From assembly GCA_963848955.1 (NCBI GenBank), contig CAWKFQ010000024.1, forward strand, positions 372,001 through 436,000: a DNA stretch of 64,000 nucleotides. Direction: 5' to 3'. The stretch's first letter is position 1, and every line of letters starts with the position of its first letter. Under the pieces are notes generated by a model. The model was not told the DNA's origin, made no database searches, and worked only from the letters and a program-made list of their open reading frames with translations. Made by a program: the position numbers and the translations under genes. The stretch is from DASUPK01 sp963848955 (GTDB taxonomy: Bacteria; Actinomycetota; Thermoleophilia; Solirubrobacterales; 70-9). This document shows positions 29,044 to 37,791 of this stretch, piece by piece.

Positions 29044-29769
29044 TTAGGCGGGCAGGAGCGCACGTGGTGGAAGACGCGGAGCAGGCGGGGCGCTAGCGCG
29101 ATCGCGGCGACGTCGAAGAGCACGTAGATCCCCGCGATCCCGCTCGGCGGGTTGCCCGCGGGCAGGGCCGTGTCGGGCGCGGTCGCGGCCCAGTGCCATG
29201 CCCCGATCGAGGTCCCGTAGATCTCGAGGAAGCCGACCATGAGGAAGACCCCGGCATAGAGCGTTGCCGGCCGACCGCGCAGCAGGACGTAGATCAGCGC
29301 CGCTCCGGTGATCGCGCCGAGCACGTCGGTCCGGCCGAGCAGCAGCAGCCCGGCCACGCCCCAGGCCGCGACGATGGCGATCACAGATCCGAGGAACGCC
29401 TCGGGATGTCGCCGAACCACCCCCGACTGGCTGATCCGCAACCCCGCGAGGAAGACGAGCCCGTGGCCCGGCGGGACGAAGGCCGGCAGGTTCTCGAGCC
29501 GGTAGGTGTAGGCGCCGAGCACGATCGAGCCGAGCACCTCCGCGCAGCTCGCCACCAGCACGACGACCAGCGCCCTGGCGCGATCCTGCGGCTCGAGTGA
29601 GACGACAGGAGGCGATCAGGATCGCCCAGGTCGCCGCGCCGAGCAGGAGTTGCTGGCCCGGGCTGGCGTAGTGATCGAGGGCGAGGAAGGTCGCGATCAC
29701 GCAGAGCACCATCGCCGCGAATGGCAGCGGCGCTGACAGCGGGTGCTTGGCGGCTCCTCTCCCCATCAC
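29044..29769 (-). CDS. Unrecognised multi-spanning membrane protein, frameshifted
   Basis: About 240 aa with six or seven hydrophobic segments. The N-terminus MMGRGAAKHPLSAPLPFAAM through LLLGAATWAILIAS is in one frame. A shift near 29610 leads to the main body (LENLPAFVPPGHGLVFLAGL, then LMVGFLEIYGTSIGAWHW and SGIAGIYVLFDVAAIALAPR). A second shift near 29070 is needed to end at RALLPA and the TAA at 29044. Otherwise the frame stays open for another 1.4 kb antisense to the peptidase. No family recognised. Confidence 0.6.
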   Translation of the reverse strand: MMGRGAAKHPLSAPLPFAAMVLCVIATFLALDHYASPGQQLLLGAATWAILIASCRLTRAAGSRQGAGRRAGGELRGGARLDRARRLHLPAREPAGLRPAGPRARLPRGVADQPVGGGSATSRGVPRICDRHRRGLGRGRAAAARPDRRARRDHRSGADLRPAARSAGNALCRGLPHGRLPRDLRDLDRGMALGRDRARHGPARGQPAERDRGDLRALRRRRDRASAPPAPRLPPRALLPA

Positions 29770-29888
29770 TAATCGGGTGGCTCCTCCGTCTTCGCGTCCG
29801 GGCCCCCTCGCATTACGCCCGTGCTGCGTGGACGAATTGCGATTGGATCATCCCCTCATGGGCGCTGTCAAATGAGAGACTGCGCGCG

Positions 29889-31804
29889 GTGATCGAACGG
29901 CCGGTGTTCATAGTCGCCCCGCCGCGCTCGGGAGGGACCGCACTGCTTCCGCTCGCTGGCGCGTGCCCCGGCGTCTTCAGCGCCGGCGAGGGCCCGGTGC
30001 TCGACGGGATCTACGAGCTCGACCCGAGAACCGCGAGTGGGACAGCAACCGGCTGACGCGGGCGATGTGGAGGCGCGCGCGGTCGAGGAGCTGCGCGGCG
30101 GCTGAAGGGCGACGCTGGTCGACGCGAGGGGAACCGGCCCGGGCATCGATGCGTCGGGACTGCGCTGGGTCGACGGACAGCCCCGCAGCGCGCTGCGGGT
30201 GCCGTTCCTCGGCAGCGGTCGCACCGGACGCGTTGTTCGTCTACATCCGCCGCGAGCCGTCGCGAGACGCTCCCGGCGATGTTGGAGGTCTGGGAGAGCG
30301 GGCACGCGCGTCAGCTACCCGCGAGCTTCCGGACTGGCCGGGCCGCCTTGGTCCCTGCCGCTGGTGCCGGGCTGGCGGGACTCGCCGGCCGCGCGCTCGC
30401 CGGAGATCGTCGACCGAGCAGTGGCTGCGGACCGACCGAGCCGCTGCTGGACGACCTCGAGGGGCTGCCGCCGGAGCGCTGGTGCGTCGCCGACTGGGAG
30501 GCGCTGCTCGAACGACCCGAAGCGCGAGCTGGAGCGGCTCGGCGCGTTCGTCGGCGATCGAGGCCGACGAGGACGTCGACGCTGCCGCTGCGGACGCTGC
30601 GGGACGAGCTCGCGATCTCGGACGCCAAGCGGCGACGGGCGAGCGCTCGACCGGAGCTCGAGCCGCTCCTGCCGCGGACCGAGAAGCTGGCCGAGCGCGC
30701 CCGAGAGCTGCTCGCCCGCGCCGCAGCCAGCCGCGCACAGCGCCCCGCGGACGGCTCCGGCGGACTCGCCGCTGCGCAGCGTCTACACCGCAGAGCTTCC
30801 CGCAGTTCCTGGAGCAGCTCGGCAGCTCGCTGCTCGTCTCCACCTACCAGACGGGGAAGCTGATCTGCGCCCGCCACGACCGCGGCACGGTCAACACCCA
30901 CTTCCGCAACTTCAACCGGCCCGATGGGCCTCGCGGTGGCGCCCGGCCGGATCGCGATCGGCACCCGGGCCGAGGTCCTCGACTACCGCAACTTCCCGGC
31001 GGTCGCGCCGAAGGTCGAGCCGAAGGGCAAGCACGACGCCTGCTTCCTTCCCCGCAACAAGCACTTCACCGGCGACATCCGGATCCACGAGGTCGCCTTC
31101 GCACAGGGCGAGCTCTGGCTGGTCGCGACGAACTTCTCCTGCCTGGCCACCCTCGATGCCGAGCACAGCTTCATCCCCCGCTGGCAGCCGCCCTTCATCT
31201 CGGCCCTCACCTCGGAGGACCGCTGCCATCTCAACGGCCTGTGCGTGATCGATGACGAGCCCCGCTACGTCACCGCCCTCGGGCGAGACCGACACACCGG
31301 GCGGTTGGAGGGAGAACAAGGCAAGCGGGGGGATCCTGATGGACGATCGAGAGCGGCGAGACGGTGCTCACCGGGCCTCTCGATGCCCCACTCGCCCCGC
31401 TGGTTCGACGGGCGCCTCTGGGTACTCGAATCCGGCAAGGGAACGATCTCGGTAGCCGACCTCGATGCGGGAACGGTCGAGACCGTCGCCGAACTGCCCG
31501 GCTTCACCCGCGGCCTGCTGTTCGCCGGCGGCCTCGCCTTCGTCGGCCTCTCCCAGGTGCGGGAGACGGCGACTTCGGCGGCCTGCCGCTGATGGAGCGC
31601 CTCGACGAGCGGCTCTGCGGCGTCTGGGCCGTCAACCCGCAGAGCGGCCAGATCGTCGGATTCCTCCGCTTCGAGGAACTCGTCCAGGAGGTCTTCGACG
31701 TCGCGCTGCTGGCCGGGGTGCGCTATCCCGAGATCGCGGAGGAGGGCGCCGACGCGGCCATCAACTCCTTCGTGCTGCCGGAGGCGCAGCCGGCCGCCGG
31801 ATGA
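29889..31804 (+). CDS. Sulfotransferase-like domain joined to TIGR03032 domain, heavily frameshifted
   Basis: Two consecutive modules appear on one strand. The first, about 29889-30740, starts with a PAPS-type P-loop (VIERPVFIVAPPRSG) and continues with FVYIRREPSR, PERWCVADWEALL and LPRTEKLAERARELL, a bacterial sulfotransferase-like pattern. The second, about 30770-31804, matches TIGR03032/DUF4915 (FPQFLEQLGSSLLVSTYQTG, FLPRNKHFTGDIRIHEVAF, HLNGLCV, MPHSPRWFDGRLWVLESG, GFTRGLLFAGGLAFVGLSQ). At least ten frame changes are required, far denser than elsewhere, so the exact protein cannot be written. Start GTG 29889 is a guess. Either poor local sequence or a decaying gene. The end overlaps an MFS gene (ATGA). 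Confidence 0.65.
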
Positions 31805-33241
31805 AGCCGATCGACCGGGGCACCTGGCTGGCGCTCGGCGCGATGGGCGTCGCCGTCTTCGTGATCGCCAACGATTTCTCGGCGATCAACGTCGCGATTC
31901 CGCAGATCGAGAAGGACTTCGACACGAGCGTCACCACCGCGCAGTGGGTGGTCAATGCCTACGCCCTGGTCTTCGGGGTCCTGATCGTCACCGGCGGCCG
32001 CCTGGCGGACCTCTTCGGCCGCCGGCGCGCGTTCTTCATCGGCAGTGGCGATCTTCGCGACCTTCTCACTGCTCGGCGGGGCGGCCCAGACAGAGACCGA
32101 GCTGATCGCGATGCGGGTGCTGATGGGGATCGGCGGAGCGCTGATGTGGCCGGCGATCCTCGGGATGACCTACGCCGCGCTGCCGGAGGAGCGCGCCGGG
32201 CTGGCCGGCGGCTTCATTCTCGGCGCCGCCGGCATCGGCAATGCCGCCGGGCCCCTGATCGGCGGCGCCCTGACCGACCTGCTCAGCTGGCGCTGGATCT
32301 TCTTCCTCAACGTCCCCGTGACGGCCTTCGCCGTCTTCGTCACCCTGCGCGAGATCCACCAGCCGCGGCCGGAGGTCGAGGACACCCGTATCGACTACGG
32401 GGGCATCGCCACGGTGTCCGTGGGCCTGGTGGCCCTGCTGATCGCCTTCGACCAGGCCACGGATTGGGGTTGGGGCAACCCGAGGATCATCGGGTTGCTG
32501 GTGCTCTTCGTCGTGCTGATCGGAAGCTTCGTGGCGGTCGAGCGGCGGGCGGGCGAGCATGCGCTGGTCCCGCCCGACGTGATCGGGAACCGGAACTTCG
32601 CCTACACCTGTGCAGCGATCCTGCTGATGTCGGCCGTCTTCTTCGCGGCGATGCTCTATCTGCCGCAGTTCATGATCGCCGTCCTCGGCTACTCGCCGAT
32701 CGGCGCCGGCGCCGGCATGCTGCCGATGATGGCGACCTTCGCCGCCGTCTCCTTCGTCGCCGGCAACCTCTACAACCGGTTCGGCTCGAAACCGCTTCTC
32801 ATCCTCGGCTCGCTGTGCATCGCCGTCGGGCCGGCCCTGATCGCGATCTTTGCCGAACAGGAGAGCTACGGAGCGATCGTTCCGGGGATGGCGATCCTCG
32901 GCCTCGGGATCGGCCTCTTCTATCCGACGGCGACCACGGACGGCGTGACGGCCTGCAATGAGTCGAGGCGGAGCCTGGCCGGCGCGATCATCTACATGTT
33001 CCAGATCGCCGGCGGCTCGGTGGGCCTGGGCCTGACCACGGCGATCTTCATCGGCGCGAGCGACGGAGCCACGAGCGGCCCCGACTTCGTCAACGGCATC
33101 CAGACCGCCTTCGGCGTCGATGCGGCCATCGCTGTGGGCGGCTTCCTGATCGCCACCTTCCTGATCGGTGGGCGTCTCCGTCTGGCGCACGCCCATCGTC
33201 CGGCGCTGGCCGGCCACTCACCGCGCGGGCACGGACCCTAG
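31801..33241 (+). CDS. MFS transporter, DHA2-like 14-TM type, one frameshift
   Basis: Proton-driven exporter of the DHA2 drug-resistance group (about 480 aa). Residues MKPIDRGTWLALGAMGVAVF and the motif A region GGRLADLFGRRRAFFIGS are in frame 1. A one-base insertion near 32043 shifts to frame 2, with AIFATFSLLGG, motif C-like GAAGIGNAAGPLIGGALTD and WRWIFFLNVPV. It overlaps the TIGR03032 stop by four bases, so the pair is probably co-expressed. Whether it exports a sulfated product is speculation. Confidence 0.88.
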
Positions 33242-33242
33242 G

Positions 33243-33560
33243 TCAGGAAATGGGGCTGGCTCCGGAGTCCGCGCGGGCGTCCCAGTGAACGTCGGAGATC
33301 TCGCAGTCGATCCCGAAGGAGGTGCCCTTGCTGCGCGAGAAGGTTCCCGAGGCACGGTCGCCTTGGATTGCCCCCTCGACCTGAGTGACTCCGCCTGTCT
33401 CGAGGGTGCTGTCGAACGAGAAGGACCCGTTCCGGATGGAGGCGCCGCCGAGCCGGATCGAGTTGGAGCGCACCTCGCCATCGGCGCAGGGCGCGCGCCA
33501 GTCGAAAGTGAGCTCCACGACCGCGCTCGGTGTCGCACCGAACACGAACGGCAGACATTC
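33243..33560 (-). pseudogene. Partial exported-type beta domain, start not found
   Basis: About 100 residues of convincing protein on the minus strand (CLPFVFGATPSAVVELTFDW; SNSIRLGGASIRNGSFSFDS; GAIQGDRASGTFSRSKGTSF; CEISDVHWDA) with two Cys pairs, resembling a small beta-rich domain common in exported actinobacterial proteins. No start codon with a ribosome site is visible. Upstream the frame runs into the out-of-frame shadow of the Ser/Gly-rich gene. It may be the frameshifted C-terminal domain of that gene or a leftover fragment. I do not assign a function. Confidence 0.45.
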
Positions 33561-33579
33561 GTTGGCGGGAGCCGGTCCC

Positions 33580-34083
33580 CTAGTCGTCGCCGGGTGGGTC
33601 GTCGGAGCCGCCGCCACTGCCCCCGCCACTGCCGCCGTCGTCTCCGCTCGACCCGCTCGAGCCGCTGGAGCCGCTCGAACCGCTGCCGCCGCTGGAGCCG
33701 CTCGAGCCGCTGCCTCCGGAGCCGCTGCTTCCCGAACCGGACTCCTTGCGCTGGCCGCCGTGGTCGTCACCGCCGCCGCCTCCAGATCCGGAGGTTGAGG
33801 ACGCGCCCGAGTCGTCCGAACCCGAGCCGGAAATGCCGGAGGTACCGGAGTCATCGCCCGAGACGTCGTCGCTCTGGCCCGAGGCTCCACCGTGGTCATC
33901 GTTGCGGTCTTCCACCACGGGCGCCGGCCTGGGCTTCGGGGCCGACGCGGCGAGTGAGACCGGCTGGGCGGAGAGCCCGATGTCCCGGCCCGAGATCGCG
34001 TTTGCAGCGAGCGCGATAGCGCCTGCCGCCACGATCCCGGTGATCCCGAGGAGGGCGGTGAGAATTCGCTCCTTGGTGGTCAT
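33580..34083 (-). CDS. Exported Ser/Gly/Asp-rich low-complexity protein
   Basis: 167 aa starting five bases after the kinase stop. The N-terminal segment MTTKERILTALLGITGIVAA continues as GAIALAANA, a signal or anchor. After a Pro/Ala stretch the remaining 110 residues are almost only Ser, Gly and Asp with a few His (GDDHGG) and end SDDPPGDD. It resembles the protein at 36319-36846 in layout and composition. It is presumably an extracellular or wall-associated disordered protein. Coupled position downstream of the two-component genes suggests shared transcription. Confidence 0.7.
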   Translation of the reverse strand: MTTKERILTALLGITGIVAAGAIALAANAISGRDIGLSAQPVSLAASAPKPRPAPVVEDRNDDHGGASGQSDDVSGDDSGTSGISGSGSDDSGASSTSGSGGGGGDDHGGQRKESGSGSSGSGGSGSSGSSGGSGSSGSSGSSGSSGDDGGSGGGSGGGSDDPPGDD

Positions 34084-34087
34084 GCGA

Positions 34088-35477
34088 TCACCGTAGAGGT
34101 CGCGAGTTAGGAGATGGCAAAGGCTCGCTGGGCAGGGTGACCTCGGCACGGACGGCTCCCTCTTCCGCGTTCTCGATCCGGGCGGTGCCGCCCCTGCGAC
34201 GGGCGAGGGCGGCCACGATCGGGAGTCCCAGGCCGGTGCCCTCGCGGCGGCCGCTTCCACGGTAGAAACGCTCGAAGGCGAGGCGGCTGAGCTCGGGATC
34301 GATCGGTCCCGACTGGCTGAGCACGCCGATCCTGCCCGCCCCGTCCACGTGATCGGTCTCCACCCTCACGGTGGAGCCCCGGGGCGAGTACTTGATTGCG
34401 TTCTCGATCAGGTTGTCGAGGATGGCCGCGAGCTCTGTGTCGCCGGCCCGGACGAGACCTCCGCCCTGTCCGTCGAGCATGATCCCGTGGCCCGATTCGT
34501 CGGCGGGCCCGCGCCACCGCTCGATCGCGTCGCGTGCCGCGGCGTCGAGATCCGCGCTCGCCTCCTCGGCGGACTGCTCACTCGAGGCCAGCTCGAGCAG
34601 ATCCGAGACAAGTCCCTCGAGCCGGGCGCTCTCGCGCTCGGCAGCCTCGAGTTCCTTGCGGACCTCGGGATCGTCGGTCTTCACACCCGCGGCCTCGAGG
34701 CGGAGTCGCAGGCCTGTCAGGGGGGTGCGCAGCTGGTGTGAGGCATCCGCGACGAACGCCCGCTGAGATTCGAGCACGGCATCGAGCCTGTCCGCCATCT
34801 CGTTGAACTCATGCGCCACCTCGACCTGTTCGCTTCGAGCCGCGCTCGGGTGCACGCGCCTCGGAGTCCCCGGCGGCGCGGCGGCGTGCGGCCTCACCGA
34901 GCGAGCGCAGTGGCCTCGCGATGGACCCGGCGAGGATCCAGGCGACGCCGAGTCCCAGCACCAGGGCGAGCACCCCGATGCCTATCAGGGCGAGCACGTC
35001 CTGGCGGACCTGGCTGTGGACCGCGTGCAGGCTCTGCTCGACCTCGAGGGCACCGATCGTCCGGCCGTTGCGAACGATGGGCACCGCGGTGGAGAGCACA
35101 TCGCGGCCCTCGTGGTGGCGGCCCTGAGCGACGTTCCCGCCGAGCGCCTGCAGCGCAACGGGATCGTCGGTAGGCCGCGGTGGGCTCGCCACCGCACCGG
35201 GATCCGAGCTCGCGATCTCCTTGCCCCGCCCGTCGATGATGAAGACGAGTCCGTCGAGCCTCGCCGACGCCTCGGTCGCGACCCGCTGAAGCCGAGCGGG
35301 TGTCCGGAGCTGGTCGGCGACGGAAGCGGCGACCACCTGGGCCTGGGCGGCGGAATCCGCCTCGACCTCGGCGTTCACGCGGTCGCTGACGTTGGCCGAC
35401 AGGGGGACCTCGAGGGCGACGATCACCACGAGCAGCGTGTAGGCGAAAGCCGCCAGGAGGCGGGCGCGCAGGCTCAT
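34088..35477 (-). CDS. Sensor histidine kinase with HAMP domain, one frameshift
   Basis: Membrane sensor partner of the adjacent regulator (about 460 aa). TM1 at residues about 8-28, an extracellular sensor of about 120 residues, TM2 (LALIGIGVLALVLGLGVAWI) and HAMP. A one-base shift near 34840 inside HAMP leads to the frame with EQVEVAHEFNEMADRLD, the phospho-acceptor H-box VADASHQLRTPLTGLRLRLE, the N-box NLIENAIKYSP and the G-box GTGLGLPIVAALARRRGG. No Cys or His cluster stands out in the sensor. The stimulus is unknown. Confidence 0.9.
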
Positions 35478-35484
35478 CGGTGCC

Positions 35485-36198
35485 TCAGGCCTCGTCGGCC
35501 CCGGAGAACCTGAAGCCGACTCCGCGGACCGTGTGGATGTAGCGCGGGTTCGACGGATCGTCGTCGAGCTTCTTGCGAAGCCCGCTGATGTGGACGTCGA
35601 GTGTCTTGGTGGAGCCGAACCAATTCATGTCCCAGACCTCGTCGATCAGGGCCTCGCGTGTCAGCACCGAGCCCGCGCTCTCCATCAGTACCCGGAGCAG
35701 CTCGAACTCCTTGCGCGAGAGCTCGATCGGATCCCCTCCGAGCCGCGCCTCGTGCTTGTCGCTATCGAGGGTGAGGTCGCCGATTGTGATCGGAGCGGTG
35801 CCGTCGGCGCTCGGCACGGGCGCCGCGCGCCTCAGAACAGCCCTGACGCGCGCCATCACCTCGCGGGCCGAAAACGGCTTGACGATGTAGTCGTCCGCCC
35901 CCAGCTCGAGGCCCGCGACCCGGTCGGCCTCGGACCCTCGGGCCGTGAGCATGATGATCGGGACCCGGCTGTCCTGGCGCAGCTCCCGGCAGACGTCTAG
36001 GCCGGAGCCGTCGGGCAGGCCGATGTCGAGCAGGACGAGGTCGGGTGGCTGCGCGCCCGCCTTCTCCATCGCCTCGGCGGCGGTGCCGGCCACGGAGGCG
36101 TTGAACCCCTCGCGCTCGAGGGCCTCCGCTAGGGGCTCCGTGATCGCCCGCTCGTCCTCGACGAGCAGGATGGTCTGGCGCTGGGGCGACGGGTTCAC
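35485..36198 (-). CDS. OmpR-family response regulator
   Basis: 237 aa. Receiver domain (LLVEDERAI, phospho-acceptor Asp in LVLLDIGLPDGSG, Thr in MLTARG, Lys in IVKPFS) and C-terminal winged helix (LSRKEFELLRVLMESAGSVL; HISGLRKKLDDDP; IHTVRGVGFRF). First gene of a probable operon RR, HK, Ser/Gly-rich protein on the minus strand, seven bases before the kinase. Confidence 0.95.
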   Translation of the reverse strand: MNPSPQRQTILLVEDERAITEPLAEALEREGFNASVAGTAAEAMEKAGAQPPDLVLLDIGLPDGSGLDVCRELRQDSRVPIIMLTARGSEADRVAGLELGADDYIVKPFSAREVMARVRAVLRRAAPVPSADGTAPITIGDLTLDSDKHEARLGGDPIELSRKEFELLRVLMESAGSVLTREALIDEVWDMNWFGSTKTLDVHISGLRKKLDDDPSNPRYIHTVRGVGFRFSGADEA

Positions 36199-36235
36199 AG
36201 CGTCCTGATGCTAGGGGTGGCGGCAGAGACGGCTT

Positions 36236-36269
36236 GGGGCCGCCGGCCGGAGATTCGGCCGGCGGCCCC
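36236..36269 (-). terminator. GC-rich hairpin between the Asp/His-rich gene and the regulator
   Basis: A perfect 14-bp stem GGGGCCGCCGGCCG with a six-base loop lies in the 120-base gap. There is no T-run, so it is either a weak terminator for the upstream gene or a structured leader for the regulator mRNA. Confidence 0.5.
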
Positions 36270-36318
36270 GCACCTGTCCTCGACGTGTCTCAGTCGTGGT
36301 GCTCGGATCCGTTCGGTC

Positions 36319-36846
36319 CTAGTCGTCGTCAGAGCCGCCCGAGTGGCTCGACCCGGAGCTGCCCGACCCCGAGCTGCCGGAGCCGGAGCTCCCGGACCCG
36401 GAGTTGCCGGAGTCGCCACCGTGATCGTCGCCGACATCGTGGCCTGGGCCGTCATCGGCGCCATGGCCACCGTGATCGTCGACGACGTCGTGGCTCGGGC
36501 CATCATCGCTGTGCGAGCTGCCGGGACCCGAGTTCTGCGAGCCGGGTCCGCGGTTGCTGTGGTCACCGGGGTTGTCGTCGCCGACATCGTGGCCTGGGCC
36601 GACATCCGTCGTGGTGGTCTGCCCGTTGTCCTCGGGCCGCTGCGGTCCCGCACAGCGCGGATCGTTGGCGTGCTCTGCCTCGTCGCACGGTCCGCTGACG
36701 TCCACGGTGCTGGTGGTGCTGGTCGTGGCGGCCGCCGGGATGGCGGGAGATGAACTCTTGTCGGCCGGCGCCGCCATCACGTAGGCGGCCCCTCCGACGA
36801 GGATGCCGACCAGTACGGCCAGCAGCGTCTTCGACATGGTTCCCAT
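36319..36846 (-). CDS. Exported Asp/His/Ser/Gly-rich repeat protein
   Basis: 175 aa. ATG 36846 is chosen because AAGGAGGA lies seven bases upstream. The signal or anchor region is MSKTLLAVLVGILVGGAAYV continuing to MAAPA. A Thr-rich linker and a short segment with a Cys pair (PCDEAEHANDPRCAG) follow. Then come three imperfect repeats of a GPGHDVGDD type (VGPGHDVGDDNPGDH; DGPSHDVVDDHGGHG; DGPGHDVGDDHGGDS) and a Ser/Gly tail ending GGSDDD. Alternating Asp and His could bind divalent metals; that is inference. It parallels the protein at 33580 and precedes the two-component operon. Confidence 0.72.
   Translation of the reverse strand: MGTMSKTLLAVLVGILVGGAAYVMAAPADKSSSPAIPAAATTSTTSTVDVSGPCDEAEHANDPRCAGPQRPEDNGQTTTTDVGPGHDVGDDNPGDHSNRGPGSQNSGPGSSHSDDGPSHDVVDDHGGHGADDGPGHDVGDDHGGDSGNSGSGSSGSGSSGSGSSGSSHSGGSDDD
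36425..36600. repeat. Direct repeats inside the Asp/His-rich gene
   Basis: A perfect 26-base direct repeat occupies 36425-36450 and 36575-36600 (core CCGACATCGTGGCCTGGGCC), with a diverged third copy at about 36476-36501. The repeats encode the GPGHDVGDD units on the minus strand and can expand or contract by slippage. Confidence 0.8.
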
Positions 36847-36991
36847 CAAAAATCCTCCTTGCGCTTGGGTGTGGCGGCCACTATCCGCGGCCCGCGTCAG
36901 ACGATGCCCAGGCGCAGGGAACCGGTTGGCAAGGGGAGGGTTAAGCCTTCGTAAGGTGGGCAGGACACCCCTCAACTCCCAGGAGTTGCCC

Positions 36992-37726
36992 ATGAGCCCT
37001 GACGAGGATCAAAGCCGCGTCGCCGTGATCACCGGAGCGTCGTCGGGCATCGGCGAGGCCACGGCACGCGCCCTCGCCGCCGACGGCCACCGCCTCGCGC
37101 TGCTGGCCCGCCGTGCCGACCGCATCGAGGAGCTCGCCGCCGAGCTCGGCAACGGCGCGGTATCGATCGTCGCCGACGTCACCGACCGGGACTCGCTCGT
37201 CTCTGCCGCGGAGCGCGTTCAGGCAGACCTCGGAGGCGCCGACATCCTCGTCAACAACGCGGGCGTGATGCTGCTCGGCCCCTTCGACTCCGAGCACAGC
37301 GACGAGCTCCGCCAGATGGTCGAGGTCAACCTGCTCGGGGCGATGACGGCGACCGAGGTCTTCCTCGACCAGCTTCGTGACGGCGGGGGGGACCTGGTCA
37401 ACATCTCGTCGGTCGCCGGCCGGACCGCACGCGCCTTCGGTTCCGGCTACAACGCGACGAAGTGGGGTCTGAACGGCTGGTCGGAGGCACTGCGCCAGGA
37501 GCTGCTGCCCGACATTCGGGTGATGGTGATCGAGCCCGGGGCCGTCGGCACGGAGCTCACTGATCACATCACCGACTCGAGCGTCAAGGAGGCCACCGAG
37601 AAGTTCTACGGCGAGGTCGCGATCACGGCCGCGGACATCGCCGAGATCATCGCCTTCGCGATCTCACGGCCGCGGCGGGTCAACCTCAACGAGATCCTGG
37701 TCAGGCCCACGGCGCAGGCGCGCTGA
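36992..37726 (+). CDS. Short-chain dehydrogenase/reductase, YdfG-like
   Basis: 244-aa NAD(P)-dependent classical SDR: cofactor motif TGASSGIGEA, NNAGVM, Ser in NISSVAGR, and catalytic Tyr and Lys in GYNATKWGLNGW. The ATG follows AGGAG at 36981-36985; the frame is open further upstream but unconvincing. Substrate unknown. Faces away from the two-component region. Confidence 0.9.
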   Translation: MSPDEDQSRVAVITGASSGIGEATARALAADGHRLALLARRADRIEELAAELGNGAVSIVADVTDRDSLVSAAERVQADLGGADILVNNAGVMLLGPFDSEHSDELRQMVEVNLLGAMTATEVFLDQLRDGGGDLVNISSVAGRTARAFGSGYNATKWGLNGWSEALRQELLPDIRVMVIEPGAVGTELTDHITDSSVKEATEKFYGEVAITAADIAEIIAFAISRPRRVNLNEILVRPTAQAR

Positions 37727-37750
37727 CGAGATCCCCCACCCAGTGATAAG

Positions 37751-37765
37751 TTGACTCTTGGTCAA
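37751..37765 (+). promoter_or_regulatory. Palindromic candidate operator before the copper-protein pair
   Basis: TTGAC-TCTTG-GTCAA is a perfect 5-bp inverted repeat 27 bases upstream of the ATG at 37792. TTGACT could also act as a -35 box, although no good -10 follows at 17 bases. The arrangement suggests a dimeric repressor site overlapping a promoter. Untested. Confidence 0.35.
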
Positions 37766-37791
37766 TAAATCGCCTCGGAGGGGATGCGCGC

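Noticed and set aside
27612..29561. A 649-codon minus-strand open frame
   Set aside because: Only the part above 29044 reads as a membrane protein. The rest is the antisense shadow of the M28 peptidase with high Arg content, a usual effect of GC-rich coding DNA.
36319..36846. CRISPR-like array from the 26-base repeats
   Set aside because: Repeats are in frame, encode GPGHDVGDD units and lack regular unique spacers.
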